The position numbers and the translations under genes were made by a program. The notes under the pieces are model-generated. The model made no database searches and was not told where the DNA came from. It worked only from the letters and a program-made list of their open reading frames with translations. From Phlebopus portentosus (taxonomy: Eukaryota; Basidiomycota; Agaricomycetes; Boletales; Boletinellaceae): a stretch of 64,000 nucleotides of DNA. The DNA lies in the NCBI GenBank assembly GCA_037892935.1, contig JAYXKI010000004.1, positions 992,001 through 1,056,000 on the forward strand. Reading direction: 5' to 3'. Shown here one piece after another: positions 1 to 12,400 of this stretch (the stretch's first letter is position 1; every line of letters begins with the position of its first letter).

Positions 1-87
1 CATCTTGGTATTGTACATCAGGACAATTATATTTTAATGAGTCCAACGAAAAGAATCCTTTAGGTGATCGACCAGTCGTTCCGACGT

Positions 88-1611
88 CTACGTCTGGTCT
101 TCCGGAAAACCCTCGCCATCCACGAGTTCTTCCAGCTCAGTCGGCACTGCTCGCACATCGATGTCGTCGACCTCTTCGAAGGAGGATTCCTTTACTTGGC
201 CGAGTTCCTCGAAGAGCGCCTTTCTGTCTGCTGGAACAAAGGCCGCAATAATTGCACGTATCGCTTCACGGCCTCGGGGGCATTCCCAGATGTAGTGGCC
301 CACTTGACCACACTTATAGCAAGCACGTGCATGACGCACCTGATTCATCATCACCTCCATCGGCTGACCTAGGCCTCCGTATGTTACTCCAGTCGCATCA
401 CGACGATCTTGGGCGGGAGGGATGAAAGGGCGAGTCGCTTGTTGAGGTGGCCCCGAACGTCTTAGTGGCGGTGGTGCTGGTTTCATCACTGTTGAGCCGA
501 CCGTCTTCCTCCTATGCTCGGCCATTAGATCCCTGATCTGACGCTCAACCCTGTTGACCTTGACTGCAGCCTTCTTGAATTCCTCATACGTTGTCGGCTC
601 ATTGGGTAGGCGCATGATACCTTCAACCACCTTCGGGTTTAGTGCTCGTTTCAAGCGACTCATCAGCCATTCGTCATGAGCCTCGGTGGCCAGTCCAGCG
701 TCAACTCGACAGATGTCAAACTTATTGAAGAACTCGTCGGCGTTGAGGTCCCCTTGGTACATCGCGTCGAGCCTTTCGAAGGCCTTCTGGGAACGAGCTG
801 GATCATCAAATGAGGTGTCAAGTTTCTTTAGGAAAGCATCCCAAGTGTCCTTGAATGCTATCCTACCCTGTTCGTCAATTGCGCCACTCGTGTAGCTTTC
901 CGCCCAGCTCGCAGCAGCACTGCTCTTCATATACGACAGAGCGAACATGATCTTTGCTTTGCTCGTCCTAAACTCTGACTCTGACGTGTAAACATACAGG
1001 CGCAGCTCTCGTTTGAAGTCGACATATCCGTGTTCACCGTCGAAGTCTCGGGGCTTGGCGACATGAACCTTGTTTGTCTTCAATCCTTGGCTCATTCCTT
1101 CTCCTGCCGCTTGGAGTGCTAGCACGATCGCCATAGCAAGGTCCGTTATTGATTCTTTCGATAATGACATCTCTTGTTCTTGTTCTTCTTGTTCTTCTTC
1201 TTCGTCTGTTGGTACAAGCGGAGCTGGCTCTCGTGGTTCAGTGAAAGACAACGAGGGTGCTATGGGTGGAGCTGACGTCTGGCCTGTCGATGTTGATGGC
1301 CCTGGTAATGAAGCCGTTGATCATGTGGGGGTAGGGGGTGCGGGGTCGTCTACGTCACCATCTTGTTTCGCTCTCCAATATTGGGACTTGTCGCCTCTGG
1401 TAGAGTACCACTTCTTCGTAGTCTCATCCCACCAAGCAATGAAGGTTTGATCGCCCGACTTGACGATATACTGTCCTCGTGACGCGCTCCACCTAGTGTT
1501 TGTCGGGAGAGCCGCCTGCTGATCGTCAGTTAGATCCACCTTGATAGGCCGGAGGTAGAATGGGGATCGAGATAGTGTTCGGACGGGACCAACTTCGGAT
1601 GACCGGCTCAT
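88..1611 (-). pseudogene. TyA gag with an in-frame stop
   Basis: This encodes the capsid/nucleocapsid protein of a Ty3-type retroelement, which packages the element RNA in the cytoplasm. An N-terminal part (1321-1611) rich in W and K is followed by an acidic Pro/Glu linker, a retrotransposon gag domain and a C-terminal zinc knuckle CYKCGQVGHYIWEC near 310-350. The two open stretches are in one frame, separated only by TGA at 1321-1323. The matching codon in TyA copy 2 is CGA, so the stop is a C-to-T change at a CpG. Otherwise the frame is intact and this is the best-preserved TyA gag in the window. It cannot give full-length Gag without readthrough. Confidence 0.85.
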
Positions 1612-1936
1612 CTTTGAAATTGACGACTAGTCGGAAGGCACCAAGGTAGATGATGAACGAGATGCTCGATGATGATTGGACTCTATGAGTCACCCAAGAG
1701 AATGTCTGATGCGAGTTCCACAGAAGAGTGATTCGGAGTGCCACAATTGGAGGGTTGATTGATTATTTCGGGAACTATCGGGACACGTCAAAGTCAGTCG
1801 GACCTTGACGGGCAAGATAGGGGTTGCTCGGATAACTCCGGGATGGGCGCGGTTGTTGACCGTCGATGTGTCTCCTGCATGGAGTAGCGACGAACGAGTG
1901 GTTAACCCACGGGTTCGAGAGTGGGTCTTTCTATTA
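1612..1936 (-). other. TyA copy 1 untranslated leader
   Basis: This non-coding stretch between the LTR and gag is conserved in TyA copy 2 (about 16110-16430) and, inverted, in the relic starting near 2365. No standard TGG-type primer-binding site directly follows the LTR, so the priming mode is unclear. No separate gene is seen. Confidence 0.6.
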
Positions 1937-2354
1937 TGTTAGGCGGTGAGACTAACGGGCGTCGATCTCAAGGTGGCCAACACAACAACAAACAACTGGC
2001 TAACGCGAGTTGCCAGGCTATACGCACGCTATGTCACAGTGAAGGTAAGTAGAATTCAACAAACTAATAATACAAGAGTAGATACCTATGTCGCAGTGAA
2101 GGTAAGTAGAATAGAAAGACAAGGAACGAAAGAGTCAAACTATCTACTTATATAGACTTTGAGCACGGGAAAGGTCTACTCTAATAGGAAGTCACATGAT
2201 AAGGAATGAGATGATTAGTGAGTGTGATAGAATGTTGTGGAATGTTCTGGCAATTGGATGAATAAGCGCATAAGAAAAATAAAAGAAAAGGAAAAAGAAT
2301 ATTAAAATGAATGATGACATAAGAAAAGAAAAGGAAAATGTTCGAGTCCTTACA
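1937..2354 (-). repeat. TyA 5' LTR (about 418 bp)
   Basis: On the minus strand it begins TGTAAGGACTCGAAC and ends CCTAACA, giving the usual TG...CA termini. A near-identical LTR of about 421 bp lies at 16431-16851. Both contain a short duplicated motif with GAAGGTAAGTAGAAT read on the plus strand. Confidence 0.85.
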
Positions 2355-2364
2355 GAGTCATATC

Positions 2365-4178
2365 AATGATCATTGATTGCGCTCATCCCAGATTTATCTG
2401 AGCAACCCCTATCCTGCCTGTCATCATCCGATTGACTTCAACGTGTTCCGATAGTATCCGAACAAACAACCAATCATCCGCTGTGGTGCTCTGTATCACT
2501 CTCCTCTGGAACTCGCATCAAACATTCTCATGAGTGACACATAGAGTCCAATTGTCCATGAGTATTTCCTTCATCGTCTACCTCGGAGCATTTTATTTGG
2601 TCATCAATTTCAAAGACGAGCTGCTCATCCAAGGCCGGCCCCATACAAACATTGTCCCGATCCCTGTTCCACCCCCAGCCTATCAAGGTGGAGCTAACTG
2701 ACAAACAACATTTGAATCTCCCGACCAATACTAGGTGGAGCACATCAAAAGGACACTACATTATCAAGTCTGGTGGTCAAGTCTTTAACGCTTATTGGGA
2801 CAACACCACCAAGCACTGGTATTCTGAAAGAGATGGGAAGTCACTCTACTGGCGAGTGAAACAAGAAGGCGATGAAGACATACTAGTGCCACCTTTGCCC
2901 ACTAAACCACCAACCACACTCCCAAAGGCTTCGACATCGACAGCCCCAATGTTGGCTCCTCCAGTCACACTGTCCTTGTTGTTCACTGAACTACAGGAAC
3001 TGGCTCCGCTCATTCCCAGTGAAGAAGATGAAGAGGAAGAGGAACAAGGGATGTCATTGACAAAGGAGTCAATTACTGACCTCGCAACAGCAATCACGCT
3101 GGTGCTCCAAACAGTAAATAAAGGCACAAGCCAGGAACCAAAATGGTCAAAGAAGGTCCACGTCGTGAAGCCCCAAGACTTCGATGGTGAGCACAATTAT
3201 GCCAACTTCAAACAAGAGCTTCACCTTTATGTCTATGCATCAGAGTTGGAGTTCGTGACAAGCAAGGCCAAAATCATATTTGCACTGTTGTATATGAAAA
3301 GCGGTGCCACAGTGAGCTGGGCAGAGAGTTACACAAGTGGAGCGATCAATGCACATGGCTGACTAGTGTTCAGGGACAGCTGGGACACATTCCTGAAAAA
3401 ACTCAACACATCGTTTGATGACCTGGCCTGCTCACAGAAAGCATTTGAAGGATATGGGCTTAGCCATGGAAGCTCATGATGAGTGGCTGATGAGTCGTCT
3501 CAAGAGAGCACTGAACCCAAAGGTTGTTGAAGGCATCATGCATCTACCTAACGAACCAATGTCATATGAGAAATTCAAGAAGGCCACTGTCAAGGTCAAC
3601 AGAGTCAAGTGACAGATCAGAGACCTAATGGCCAAACATTGTAGGAAGGTGGGAAGTACCGCTGTACCAAGGCCAACTCCAGTACTACTGGTAAGATGTC
3701 CAGTACAACCTCAACAAGCTGCTCATCCCTATGTACTGCCTCCCCCAAATGATCGTCATGATGTGACAGGAATAACATATGGAGGCCTAGGTCAACCAAT
3801 GGATGTCATGATGAACCAGGCAAGATGTACATGCATCTGCTACAAGTGTGGCCAAGTGGGCCACTACATTAGGGAATGTCCTCATGGTCGAGATGCAATA
3901 TGTGCAATCATCACAGCCTTCATTCCAGAAGACAGGGAAGTGCTCCTCGAAGAGCTCAGCCAAGCAAAGGAATCTTCCTTCAATGACATCAATGTGTGAG
4001 TGGTGCCAGCTGAGCTGGAGGAACTAGTAGACGGCGAGGGTTTCCAGAAGACCAGGTGTAGACATTGGAACGACTGGTCGGTTTCCCAAGGGATATGTTT
4101 CATCAGACTCGCTAAAATATGATCGTTCTGTTGTACAAAACTTAGATGTGAATACCAGAGACGGTTTCATCCTTCGAA
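2365..4178 (+). pseudogene. TyA copy 3: decayed leader and gag
   Basis: The plus-strand relic aligns with the leader and gag of the two minus-strand TyA copies. Open pieces are 2652-3362, 3415-3612 and 3628-3999. They keep the W-rich N-terminus, acidic linker, gag domain and zinc knuckle CYKCGQVGHYIREC near 3838-3880. Stops interrupt it (for example TGA at 3360 and 3610), and about 90 bp of the gag domain are missing near 3450, where KAFE jumps to GLAMEAHDEW. CpG is strongly depleted compared with TyA copy 1. Similarity runs to about 4178, where sequence switches to a TyB relic. Confidence 0.8.
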
Positions 4179-6062
4179 ATATCCTTCAGCTACCAGAGAA
4201 GCTTCAACAAGTGTCATGAAGAAGGAAGAAGTGGATTTGGCCAAGGTAATGGATACATTGAAGAGTTTCCAGGTTATGCTCAACACCCTAAGCAAAGGGA
4301 GTGTTCCGCATCAATCTGGAGTGGAATGCAGTGAAACCCCGCAGAACCCAGTTTGCAACTTCTGCAGCAAAGCAGGACACTATATTTGATCGTGTATGAA
4401 GGTTCTCAAGTACATCCAAGCCAGAAAGTATGTTAGGAGCCCAGATGGAAGGATTGTGTTGCTGAACAGTGGTCTCATTACAAGGTCGCTACTAGGGAAC
4501 AATCTCAAAGAACAAATCGATAGCTTTCATGCTAAAGCCCTGGTGACACACACAGTAGAGATAGTTGAGTCGGTCACATCTGCATATAGCCATCAAGCTG
4601 GTCTAGTGTATGCATATAGCCACAACAAAGTAGATCAGGACGAGCAGGAAAACTATGACATTGAATGTTTGGAGATTTTGATCAATGAGGCAAAGAAGAA
4701 GGCAGCTGGTGGATGAAGAATGAAGTCCAATAGTATGGAAATCCCTAGAGTTCAGCCTTATAAGAAAGCACAGGTGAAACTACAGCCCGTGCCACCGAGT
4801 GGTGCACAGCCCTCGATGAAGTCACCCCAGTCACCATAGCAGGATGACATTACCAAGAAATCCCAACCCTAGTATAAATACATTATACCAATAGAAGACT
4901 CAAGTGCAGTCTCTAATGTTCTAACTCATACCCTCGATACCCCTATCACTATCAGTCAATGTGAACTCCTCTCAATCACTCTGCATGTTAGAAAACAGAT
5001 GAAGGGTTTGATAATGGCTAAGAGATACAATGTGGCTGAAGTCAAATATGGTGAGGTTGTGGATAATCCACTTACATTGCAAGTTGGGTGTTTCATGTTG
5101 GAACAAAGCAAAATGGGCAAAACACTTTTGATAGAAGAAATACTGGCACTCAGTGGACAAGGCATTGCTGCAGAGGCATCCATGCCTCTCAGGACCATTA
5201 GCACATTGATTGAAGACACCCTGGAAGTCAAATGCGTGCTTGACCAGGGAGCCATAGTGTGTCTGCTCCACAAAGACATATGGGAGAAGCTTCAGATACC
5301 CCTATCCTCTGACAAAGGAATGATCCTCAAGACAGCAGATGCAGCTAGGTCATCTACCATTAGCATGATCTCTAACACAAAGTTCATGATAGCTGGGATT
5401 GACATTTTGCTCCAAGTGCAAGTCGTTCCAAATGCTCCTTTCCAGGCTTTGTTGGGGAGACTGTTTTTTGCTATTACAGAGTGCAAAACAAAGGATTACA
5501 CATCAGGTGACTAATATATCACCTTAACAGACCCGAATGATCATGGAAAGCAAAGCAAAGTGGCCACCGGAATTCAAACAATTGTGTGAGGACCACTTCT
5601 AAAGGGTTTTCTGCAAGCATCGAGGAACTGATTGAGAGAAATTGGTGAGATGAGAATAGTAGTAACTAATTGCCAGTTCAGGTATTTTCTTATGATTTTA
5701 AATTTATTTCACACATGATCCCATCTCTTTTCAACCAATGATTGCCTTATTTATTAAACAAAAATTGCTATACTACTGACAAAGAAGAACAGTCATATCA
5801 TTCCTGTATTTTAGAAACCCCAGAAGAAGAAGATGCAGCAGTAATGACTTACAAATGAGTAGTGCAAAAAGTCAGGCCAATCCCAGGAGTCCTTCCAGAA
5901 GAATATAGGATCATACAAAGGCAGCATCTGGATCTGTTGAGAGGGATGCCAGAGATGCCAGTAGTTCCGAAGCCATTCAAACCCATGGGTCGTGTAACCG
6001 CCAAAAGGATGGAAGCACTGAAGATTGACAAGAATACCTTTCTGTGGCTGGCAGAGAGGTTA
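4179..6062 (+). pseudogene. TyB relic: 3' half of gag-pro and start of pol
   Basis: This is a CpG-depleted copy of the same family as the intact TyB at 26.7-38.8 kb. It contains the zinc knuckle region (about 4345-4390, with a TGA inside), the post-knuckle domain (4396-4716), the protease region with LDQGA (4999-5514) and the N-terminus of pol (5820-6060). Many differences from intact TyB are C-to-T or G-to-A. For example, a TyB stretch with three CG(A/G)AAC words reads TGGAAT, TGAAAC and CAGAAC here (4322-4350). The copy ends abruptly at 6062 where a TyD-type LTR begins. Confidence 0.85.
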
Positions 6063-7635
6063 TGTTAGAGGTGTAGGTCTGAGGTTACACTAGTTTTGAT
6101 CCTTTTGCCTAAGCAGCAGTCTGTTGTGCAGAGGTGATCTATCTACCCACATTTAGCTGTACCACGTGGTCCCCTTACTATCCTTCCTAGTTGCAGTCCT
6201 GGTTAGGGATGCCTTCAGAGACAAGGTAGAGTAAGAGCAGATTGGGATTTCCAAGAGGTGTAGTAGTACAAAGCACACAATGGATAGTGTGGTAAGACAC
6301 TGTCACTGTGTGTTAAGAGGATTGAAAGATGGGGAAAAGAGGGCCTACTTCTAATGCTATTTATGCTTTCTAGATAATCCATTTTCTGTCCTATTTCTTA
6401 CTCATCTTCTCTCCACTTTACTCCACCATGCTCCACCTTGCTTCACTTCTCTCCACCATTACATCACTTCCTTCGTCATTCTGCTCCACTGAGCACCACT
6501 TTGCTCCAATGTACCTTCACTATGACAGAATTCTGTGAGGTTGCTGACTGAGACAATAGAGGTGCTGCTCCAGTATAGAAAGCTCCACTGTCAGTGCTCC
6601 ACTATGACGTCAATTCCATCACCAGGTGGAATTGTAGCTCTTGGTGCAATGTAGGCAGCTTGATATGTGACTCTTCGCTGTTTGTCTTATGGTTCGAAGG
6701 GTGTAAGCACAACTCGCACATCGGTATTGAGATGTTGGGTTGGTGTAGAGTATGGTCCAATGTATACCATGAACTGTATGAGTTCCACTGGGGGATGCAG
6801 TTGTGTTCGAGTGACTAGCCATGCTTTGCCTGGGAGTCTAATGTCACGAATATATTGCCATATTCTTCGTTGGAGTACCAGTTGTAGTTGCTTGGTGTCC
6901 AGGTTCATGTCCCTTGGTAAATAAAGGTTCACTTGTATGGTAGAGGCTGGACATGAGTTGTGCAGCTCTGGTTTGTACCATTTAAGTATCCTCCAAGTCA
7001 TCGGGTTTGCAGCTTGAGGGGTTCAAGTTGTAACAATGAGTTCCTCATGTTGCTTGGGTACTATAGGATTTGGTGGATTGGCATGTAACACTTCTTGTGT
7101 GTGACGTTGGACTTCGATCTGGCAGTCATGTGTTTTGCTTGTAGCATGACATACTGTGAAGTATATCTCATAAAGGACCATGTACACTTGGGCACAAGTC
7201 TGACAGTGCTGGAATGCCAGTGATGTCTCCATTGGGCTCGGATTAGCCTTTAGACTTTAGTCATTAGGCATTTGGCTTTGGTAGTTGAGTTCTAGACTTC
7301 TCAGGCTTCTAATAGTTTGATCACTTCTTGACTTCTTTTGATCGGGTCAGATCGGGAGTTTGGTCAGCGGCGTTAAGGTGATGGTCAACGGTAATAAGTT
7401 GGCAGTGGTAACTACTAGTTGGTAGTGTTAAGTAGTCCGTGGGGTTATGTACTTGTGGCATGCTTCTCAGGTGCCCGTATATTGCTGTTGATGCTCGTGA
7501 CCATTGCCTTGGTTGTGTAAATGGTAGTTTGGCTCTAGTGATTGCTGGCCTGCTACTAGTTGCATTTGGAATGCTGATCCTGTTGATCTGCCAATTGTGT
7601 CGATCTTGATGTGAGTTTTTGAGTGGATCCTTTCA
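6063..7635 (-). repeat. TyD-family LTR, copy 1 (1573 bp)
   Basis: It is homologous along its whole length to the TyD 5' LTR at 60280-61853; its 5'-terminal 325 bp (plus-strand view) also match 41618-41944. On the minus strand it starts TGAAAGGATC and ends CTAACA. A TATA-like AGCATAAATAGCA lies near 6350 on the minus strand, downstream of a conserved reading frame. The left flank is a TyB relic cut at 6062. The bases flanking the two ends (GGTTA and CTCGG) do not match, so this is not a clean solo LTR; the rest of its element may be lost or rearranged. Confidence 0.75.
6591..7232 (-). pseudogene. Reading frame inside the TyD LTR (U3 ORF), copy 1
   Basis: A 214-codon frame starts at METSLAFQHCQ and ends at TGA 6591. 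The homologous LTR at 60280-61853 has the same frame with the same start, same stop and identical length (60808-61449), with substitutions but no indels. This copy has two internal stops; the other has four, mostly at different places and mostly explained by C-to-T changes. Lack of frame-breaking indels in two old copies implies the ancestral LTR encoded a protein. It lies upstream of the TATA-like box, so in U3. I do not recognise the product. Confidence 0.55.
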
Positions 7636-8730
7636 CTCGGCCACTTTCAAAGTACCCTCCGAAGTTTGGACTCCCATTCAGCTTCTGCTGATTGGACATT
7701 GCTGTATGAGAAAGAGAGACATCTCACTCATCCACTCAAGTGCGCCTCTCAGAGGACCCTTTATGGACAGTTTTCAGTTCATTTCATAGTTTCTTGCTGT
7801 ACTTCCGACCCTCATTGTGTTGGTCCCCGCTCCTTGCCATGTTTTCTCTTCATCTGTCTGTATTCTGACCCTCATCATGTTGGTCCCCACTCCTTGCCAT
7901 GTTTTCTCTATGTTCAGGTTCTGCCAATTGGATGTTGCTGTATAAGAAAGAGATATCTCACTCATCTACTTGAGTGCGCCCTTTGGAGGACCCCTCATAG
8001 ACAGTTTTCAGTTCATTTCATAGCTCCTTGCTGTGTTTTCCCCTTTATTTCATCACTCTCCTGTTTCCAATTCAACTTGTGGTCTTAGATCACTTGTTTT
8101 GTTCTTGTTTTGCCATCTGGCAGTCTATATAAACACCCTGATGTAGTAGAGACAAGTGGAGAAGAGACATATAGAGAGCTCTAGACATCCACTGAGCGCT
8201 AGCCTCTATTATCCCAAAGTCATTCAAGACACTCCGAGCTGCTTTCCATTCTGTCAGAGGAAGGAAGATGTTTCTCCAAAATGTGCTTCCTTCCCTGTTA
8301 GTCTAGTTCAGTCCCAAAGAGCACCGCGAGTTGAAGTAGTGTCTCGGGTTATCCGGACAAACCCCGCTAGCAACTCTTTCACCTCTCAGTAGAGTGCACC
8401 AGCCCAGCTATACTCATTCTCCATTGGTTTTATACAGGCATCCAGCTATTTTGTTTATATCACCTGCATATACCCAGCTGTACACCTTCGGCCACACCAT
8501 ACCATACTATAGACCGCTTTGGCTTGATCCCCCACTCGTGTGACAGTAGGTCGGCCAATATAGGTCAACTTGTCATCAATCCCAAGGTCGTCTTCCAGAT
8601 CATCCCCCTCTGTTTGGTCATCACAATTCATTCTCGCTCACTCCCTTATAGGATCAAATGCCCTAGCCTGCTAGGATTGCACCTACAGACCTAGTCCAAT
8701 TGTCCACTTACACCAACCTGACACATTACA
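7636..8730 (+). other. Non-coding LTR-like segment with an internal direct repeat
   Basis: No gene is recognised. Two related blocks of about 125 bp (about 7680-7800 and 7917-8040) repeat in the same orientation, and a shorter block with CCTTGCCATGTTTTCTC occurs twice between them. A TATATAAA box is at 8126-8133, followed by a region without long frames. This resembles the promoter part of an LTR, but no second copy is present to define its ends. Confidence 0.35.
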
Positions 8731-9412
8731 ATGGACTTTTCCTAAAGCCGCAGAAGTGTGAGTTTGAAGTCAAAATAGTCAAGTACCTTGGACATATCAT
8801 CAGCAATAGCAAAGTTCGAATGGATCCCAAGAAAACAACAGCAGTACAAGACTGGCCAGTTCCAAAGAACGTCCATGAACTGCAACAATTCCTGGGACTA
8901 GGAAATTAGTTGTGACGTTTCATCAAGGATTACAGTTCTGTCATCAAACTATTGACTATGCTGACGGGTAAGGTAGAATGGAAGTGGGGCAAAGAAGAGC
9001 AGGAAGCATTCAAAGAGTTGAAACATCATCTGAGTAGTCCTCCCATCCTAGTGATACCCAACAATGAGGACCCTTTCCACATAGAAGCTGACACATCAGA
9101 CTTTGCAACTGGTGAAGTACTTCTCCAGAAATAAGATGGCCAATGGAAGGTAATTGCTTATTGTTTGTCAACCTTCTTGGAAGCAGAGCGTAACTATGAA
9201 ATCTATGACAAGGAGATGCTCGCCATTGTCCAGGCCCTCAAAGAATGGCAACAATACCTCCAAGGAGCCAACAAATCCTTTGAGGTATGGACAGATCATG
9301 TGAACTTGATGTCCTTCTGGGCACCACAGAAGTTGAACCATTGACAGGCTCGTTGGTGACTCGACTTGGCCAAGTTTGATTTCACACTAGTCCACAAGCC
9401 AGGAAAGATGCC
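8731..9412 (+). pseudogene. TyA pol fragment: reverse transcriptase thumb and RNase H
   Basis: The plus-strand fragment aligns with minus-strand TyA copy 2 at about 10760-11440. It contains the connection region (FLGLGN), the RNase H core with EADTSDFATGEVLL and YEIYDKEMLAI, and ends in VHKPGKMP. In-frame stops interrupt it. It is joined head-on at about 9412-9418 to the integrase end of TyA copy 2, making a large inverted repeat. Confidence 0.8.
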
Positions 9413-9417
9413 AGTTT

Positions 9418-12400
9418 GAGCAAGACTTCATTAAAGATGGGGTGAACGTGCTTCCATGTCTTCAGGATCCTTAGCTTATATGTGCTCGTGCCCACCTTCT
9501 CCACAACTTCAAATGGGCCAAACCATTTATCATCCATCTTCTTTGTCAGCCAGATTGTCTTAATGTTTTGTCCATCCAAGAAGACCTTTTGTCTGACTTC
9601 ATAGGCTACCGACTTCCCGGCATGGCAATCATAAAAGTGCTTCATGTCTTCATTGGCCTGGGTCAGATTGGCCTGAGCGAGTTTATGTACTCCCTTGACA
9701 TGTTTGGCAAACTCTTCTGCCGACAGATTGGACGATGTCATTCTAACGCCCGTAAAGCCTGAAGGGTGTTGTCCCGTGTTGATGAAGAAGGGTGATAGTT
9801 TGGTCGCTGAATGTTCGCGATTGTTGTGCGCAAACTCTGTGAGAGCTAACCAGTCTGCCCAGTCCGATTGTCGATGATTGACATACAGTTGAAGGTACTG
9901 TTCAAGTTCTTGATTAACTCGTTCTATTTGCCCATCCATCTGGGGGTGGTATGCCGTTGATGGATTGCCTTCAATGTGGAGGAGTTTGTACAACTCCCTC
10001 ATCATCTTTGCATCGAATTGTACTCCTCGATCATGAATGATCTTTCGAGGTAATCCATGCAACCAGAAGACATGGTCCCTGTAAATCCTCGCCATTCCCT
10101 CTGCTGTCAGTTTCGTCGTCATTAGTATTGCATGGATTTGTTTGCTGAAGTGATCAACTACAATGCAGATTGCGTTAAACTCATTCGACTCTGGCAATTC
10201 TCTGATCAGGTTGACCGTGACAACTTGCCATGGCACCTCCGGCACCTCATTCAGGTGCAAAACCTTTGCCCTTGTTGTCCTGAGGGCCTTTGTTTGCTGA
10301 CAATAATCACATCCTCGTACATAGCTCCTGACATTAATGTACATGTTAGGCCACCAGAAGCTTCTGTTTGCCAGCGCAACTGTCTTGTTCACTCCTGGGT
10401 GGCCTGCCAATGTCGAGTCATGGCACTCTCTCATCACTTCCTCCCTCACTCTTGTCGGTACAAAAACATTTTGAAATTTCTTGGTCTTTGTTGTCGAGAG
10501 CTTAACTGTCACCTCTCTCTTCCACAACCCATCCACGAACACTAAGTTCGCTGGTTTCTCTTCCTCCCCCAATTCCATCTGTGCCTTTCGAATCTTCTCG
10601 ATTAGCACATCTCTTGATGTCTCCACCATTCCTCTAACCAACCATTCATCTTTAATGAATGTGATGTCCTCATTATCTTGTTTGCCCTTGTTGTAGTCAG
10701 CTCATCACAACAATAGGTCCACCTTGCCTAGCATCTTCCCTGGCTTGTGCACTAGTGTGAAGTCAAACTCAGCTAAGTCAAGCCGCCATTGAGCTTGTCA
10801 ACAATTTAACTTCTGTGGCAATTGGAAATATGTCAAGTTCATGTGATCGGTCCATACTTCAAAGGATTTCTTGGCTCCTTGAAGGTACTGCTGCCATTCT
10901 TTGAGAGCTTGCATGATTGCAAGCATCTCCTTGTCGTAGATCTCATAATTACATTCAGCCTCCAGGAAGGTCGACGATTGATAGGCTATTACCTTCCACT
11001 TGTTGTCTTGTTTCTGAAGGAGCACTCCTCCAGATGCAAAGTCCGATGCATCTGCCTCAACCCAGAAGGGACCTTCTTCATTCGGTATGGCTAGAACTGG
11101 GGGACTACTCAGCTGACTCTCCAACTCTTTGAATGCTTGCTGTTCTTCCTCTCCCCACTTCCATTCCACCTTACCCGTTAGCACCATCAGTGGTTTAACG
11201 ACAGAGCTATAATCCTTTACGAAGCATTGCAACCAATTCCCTAGTCCCAGGAATTGTTGCAGTTCATGAATGTTTTGTGGGATCAGCCACTCCTGCACTG
11301 CCATCATTTTCTTTGGATCCATTCGAACCTTGCCATTACTGATGATGTGTCTGAGATATTTAACCATATTGACTTCGAACTCACATTTCTGTGGCTTCAG
11401 GAAAAGTCCGTTTTGCTGAAGGATCTCAAAGACTCGTTTACAGCACTCGCAATGTTCCTCTAGGTCATTCAAGAAAATGAGGATGTCATCGAGGTAAATG
11501 ATAACAATACCTTCATGAATTAGTTCTCAGAAGATGTCATTCATGAATCCTTGGAACATTGCTGGTGCATTGCATAATCCAAAAAATATAACTGTCAGTT
11601 TGAATAAGCCTAAGTTCGTCCTGAATGCCGCCTTCCATTCATCGCTCTCACAGATCTGAATATTGTAATATCCCCAGCGAACCTCGAGCTTGGTGATGTA
11701 TTTCACATCCTTGACCTTGTTGATGAGCTCATTTATCAGTGGCAATGGGTGCTTATTCTTAACTGTTCCTTCATTGAGCTTTCAATAGTCTTGGATTGCT
11801 CATAAGCTCCCATCTTGCTTCTTGATAAAGAAGAATGGAGATGTCATTGGGGACTTCAACTGTCGGATGCATCCTGATGCTAGGTTTTCCTCGATGAACT
11901 CCTTCATCACCTCTTGTTCCTTCGGCAACAATGGATAAACCTTGCAGTCACTGGGCTTGAAATCCGGCTTCAAGTCTATAGCATGGTCTCACGTTCGGTG
12001 GTTCAGCAGACGTTCGAACAATTCCTCACTAAAGACATCTGCATACTCTTCCAGGTAAGGTGGCCACTTCACCGCTTCCTTCATCTGCACATTCCTCACA
12101 AACTCTTCGTCTATCTCTTCACTTAAGGATAATGAGTCGCATTCGTCAGGGCAACATGTGAACTTAACTGTTCCCGCTCTCCAATCGATCTCAGGATTGT
12201 GCTTCATTAACCAGTCATGTCTGAGGAAGATGTTGCTCGATGCTAAGAATGTTACCACCAATTGAATCTCTTCCTCATGTTTCCCAAAGAACATTCGTAC
12301 AATCATATATTCCTTGATCAATCCACCCTCGTTGCTTGTCCCATCCGCATTAAAGACCAGTCTGGGTTGAATGTACCTTTGAGTGGGGAAGCTGTACCAT

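Larger units (their letters stand above)
1..2354 (-). mobile_element. TyA copy 1: 5' part of a decayed Ty3-type LTR retrotransposon, cut by the window edge
   Basis: Read on the minus strand, this is a 5' LTR (1937-2354), a leader (1612-1936) and gag (88-1611); pol would lie left of base 1. The same order and sequence recur in TyA copy 2 (9413-16851). The 5' LTR abuts a second TyA relic in opposite orientation that starts part-way through its leader near 2365, so this copy probably inserted into that older one. The far end is outside the window, so no target duplication can be checked. Confidence 0.85.

Noticed and set aside
6058..7640. LTR at 6063-7635 as a clean solo LTR
   Set aside because: The flanks GGTTA and CTCGG do not match and the interrupted TyB relic does not resume on the right.
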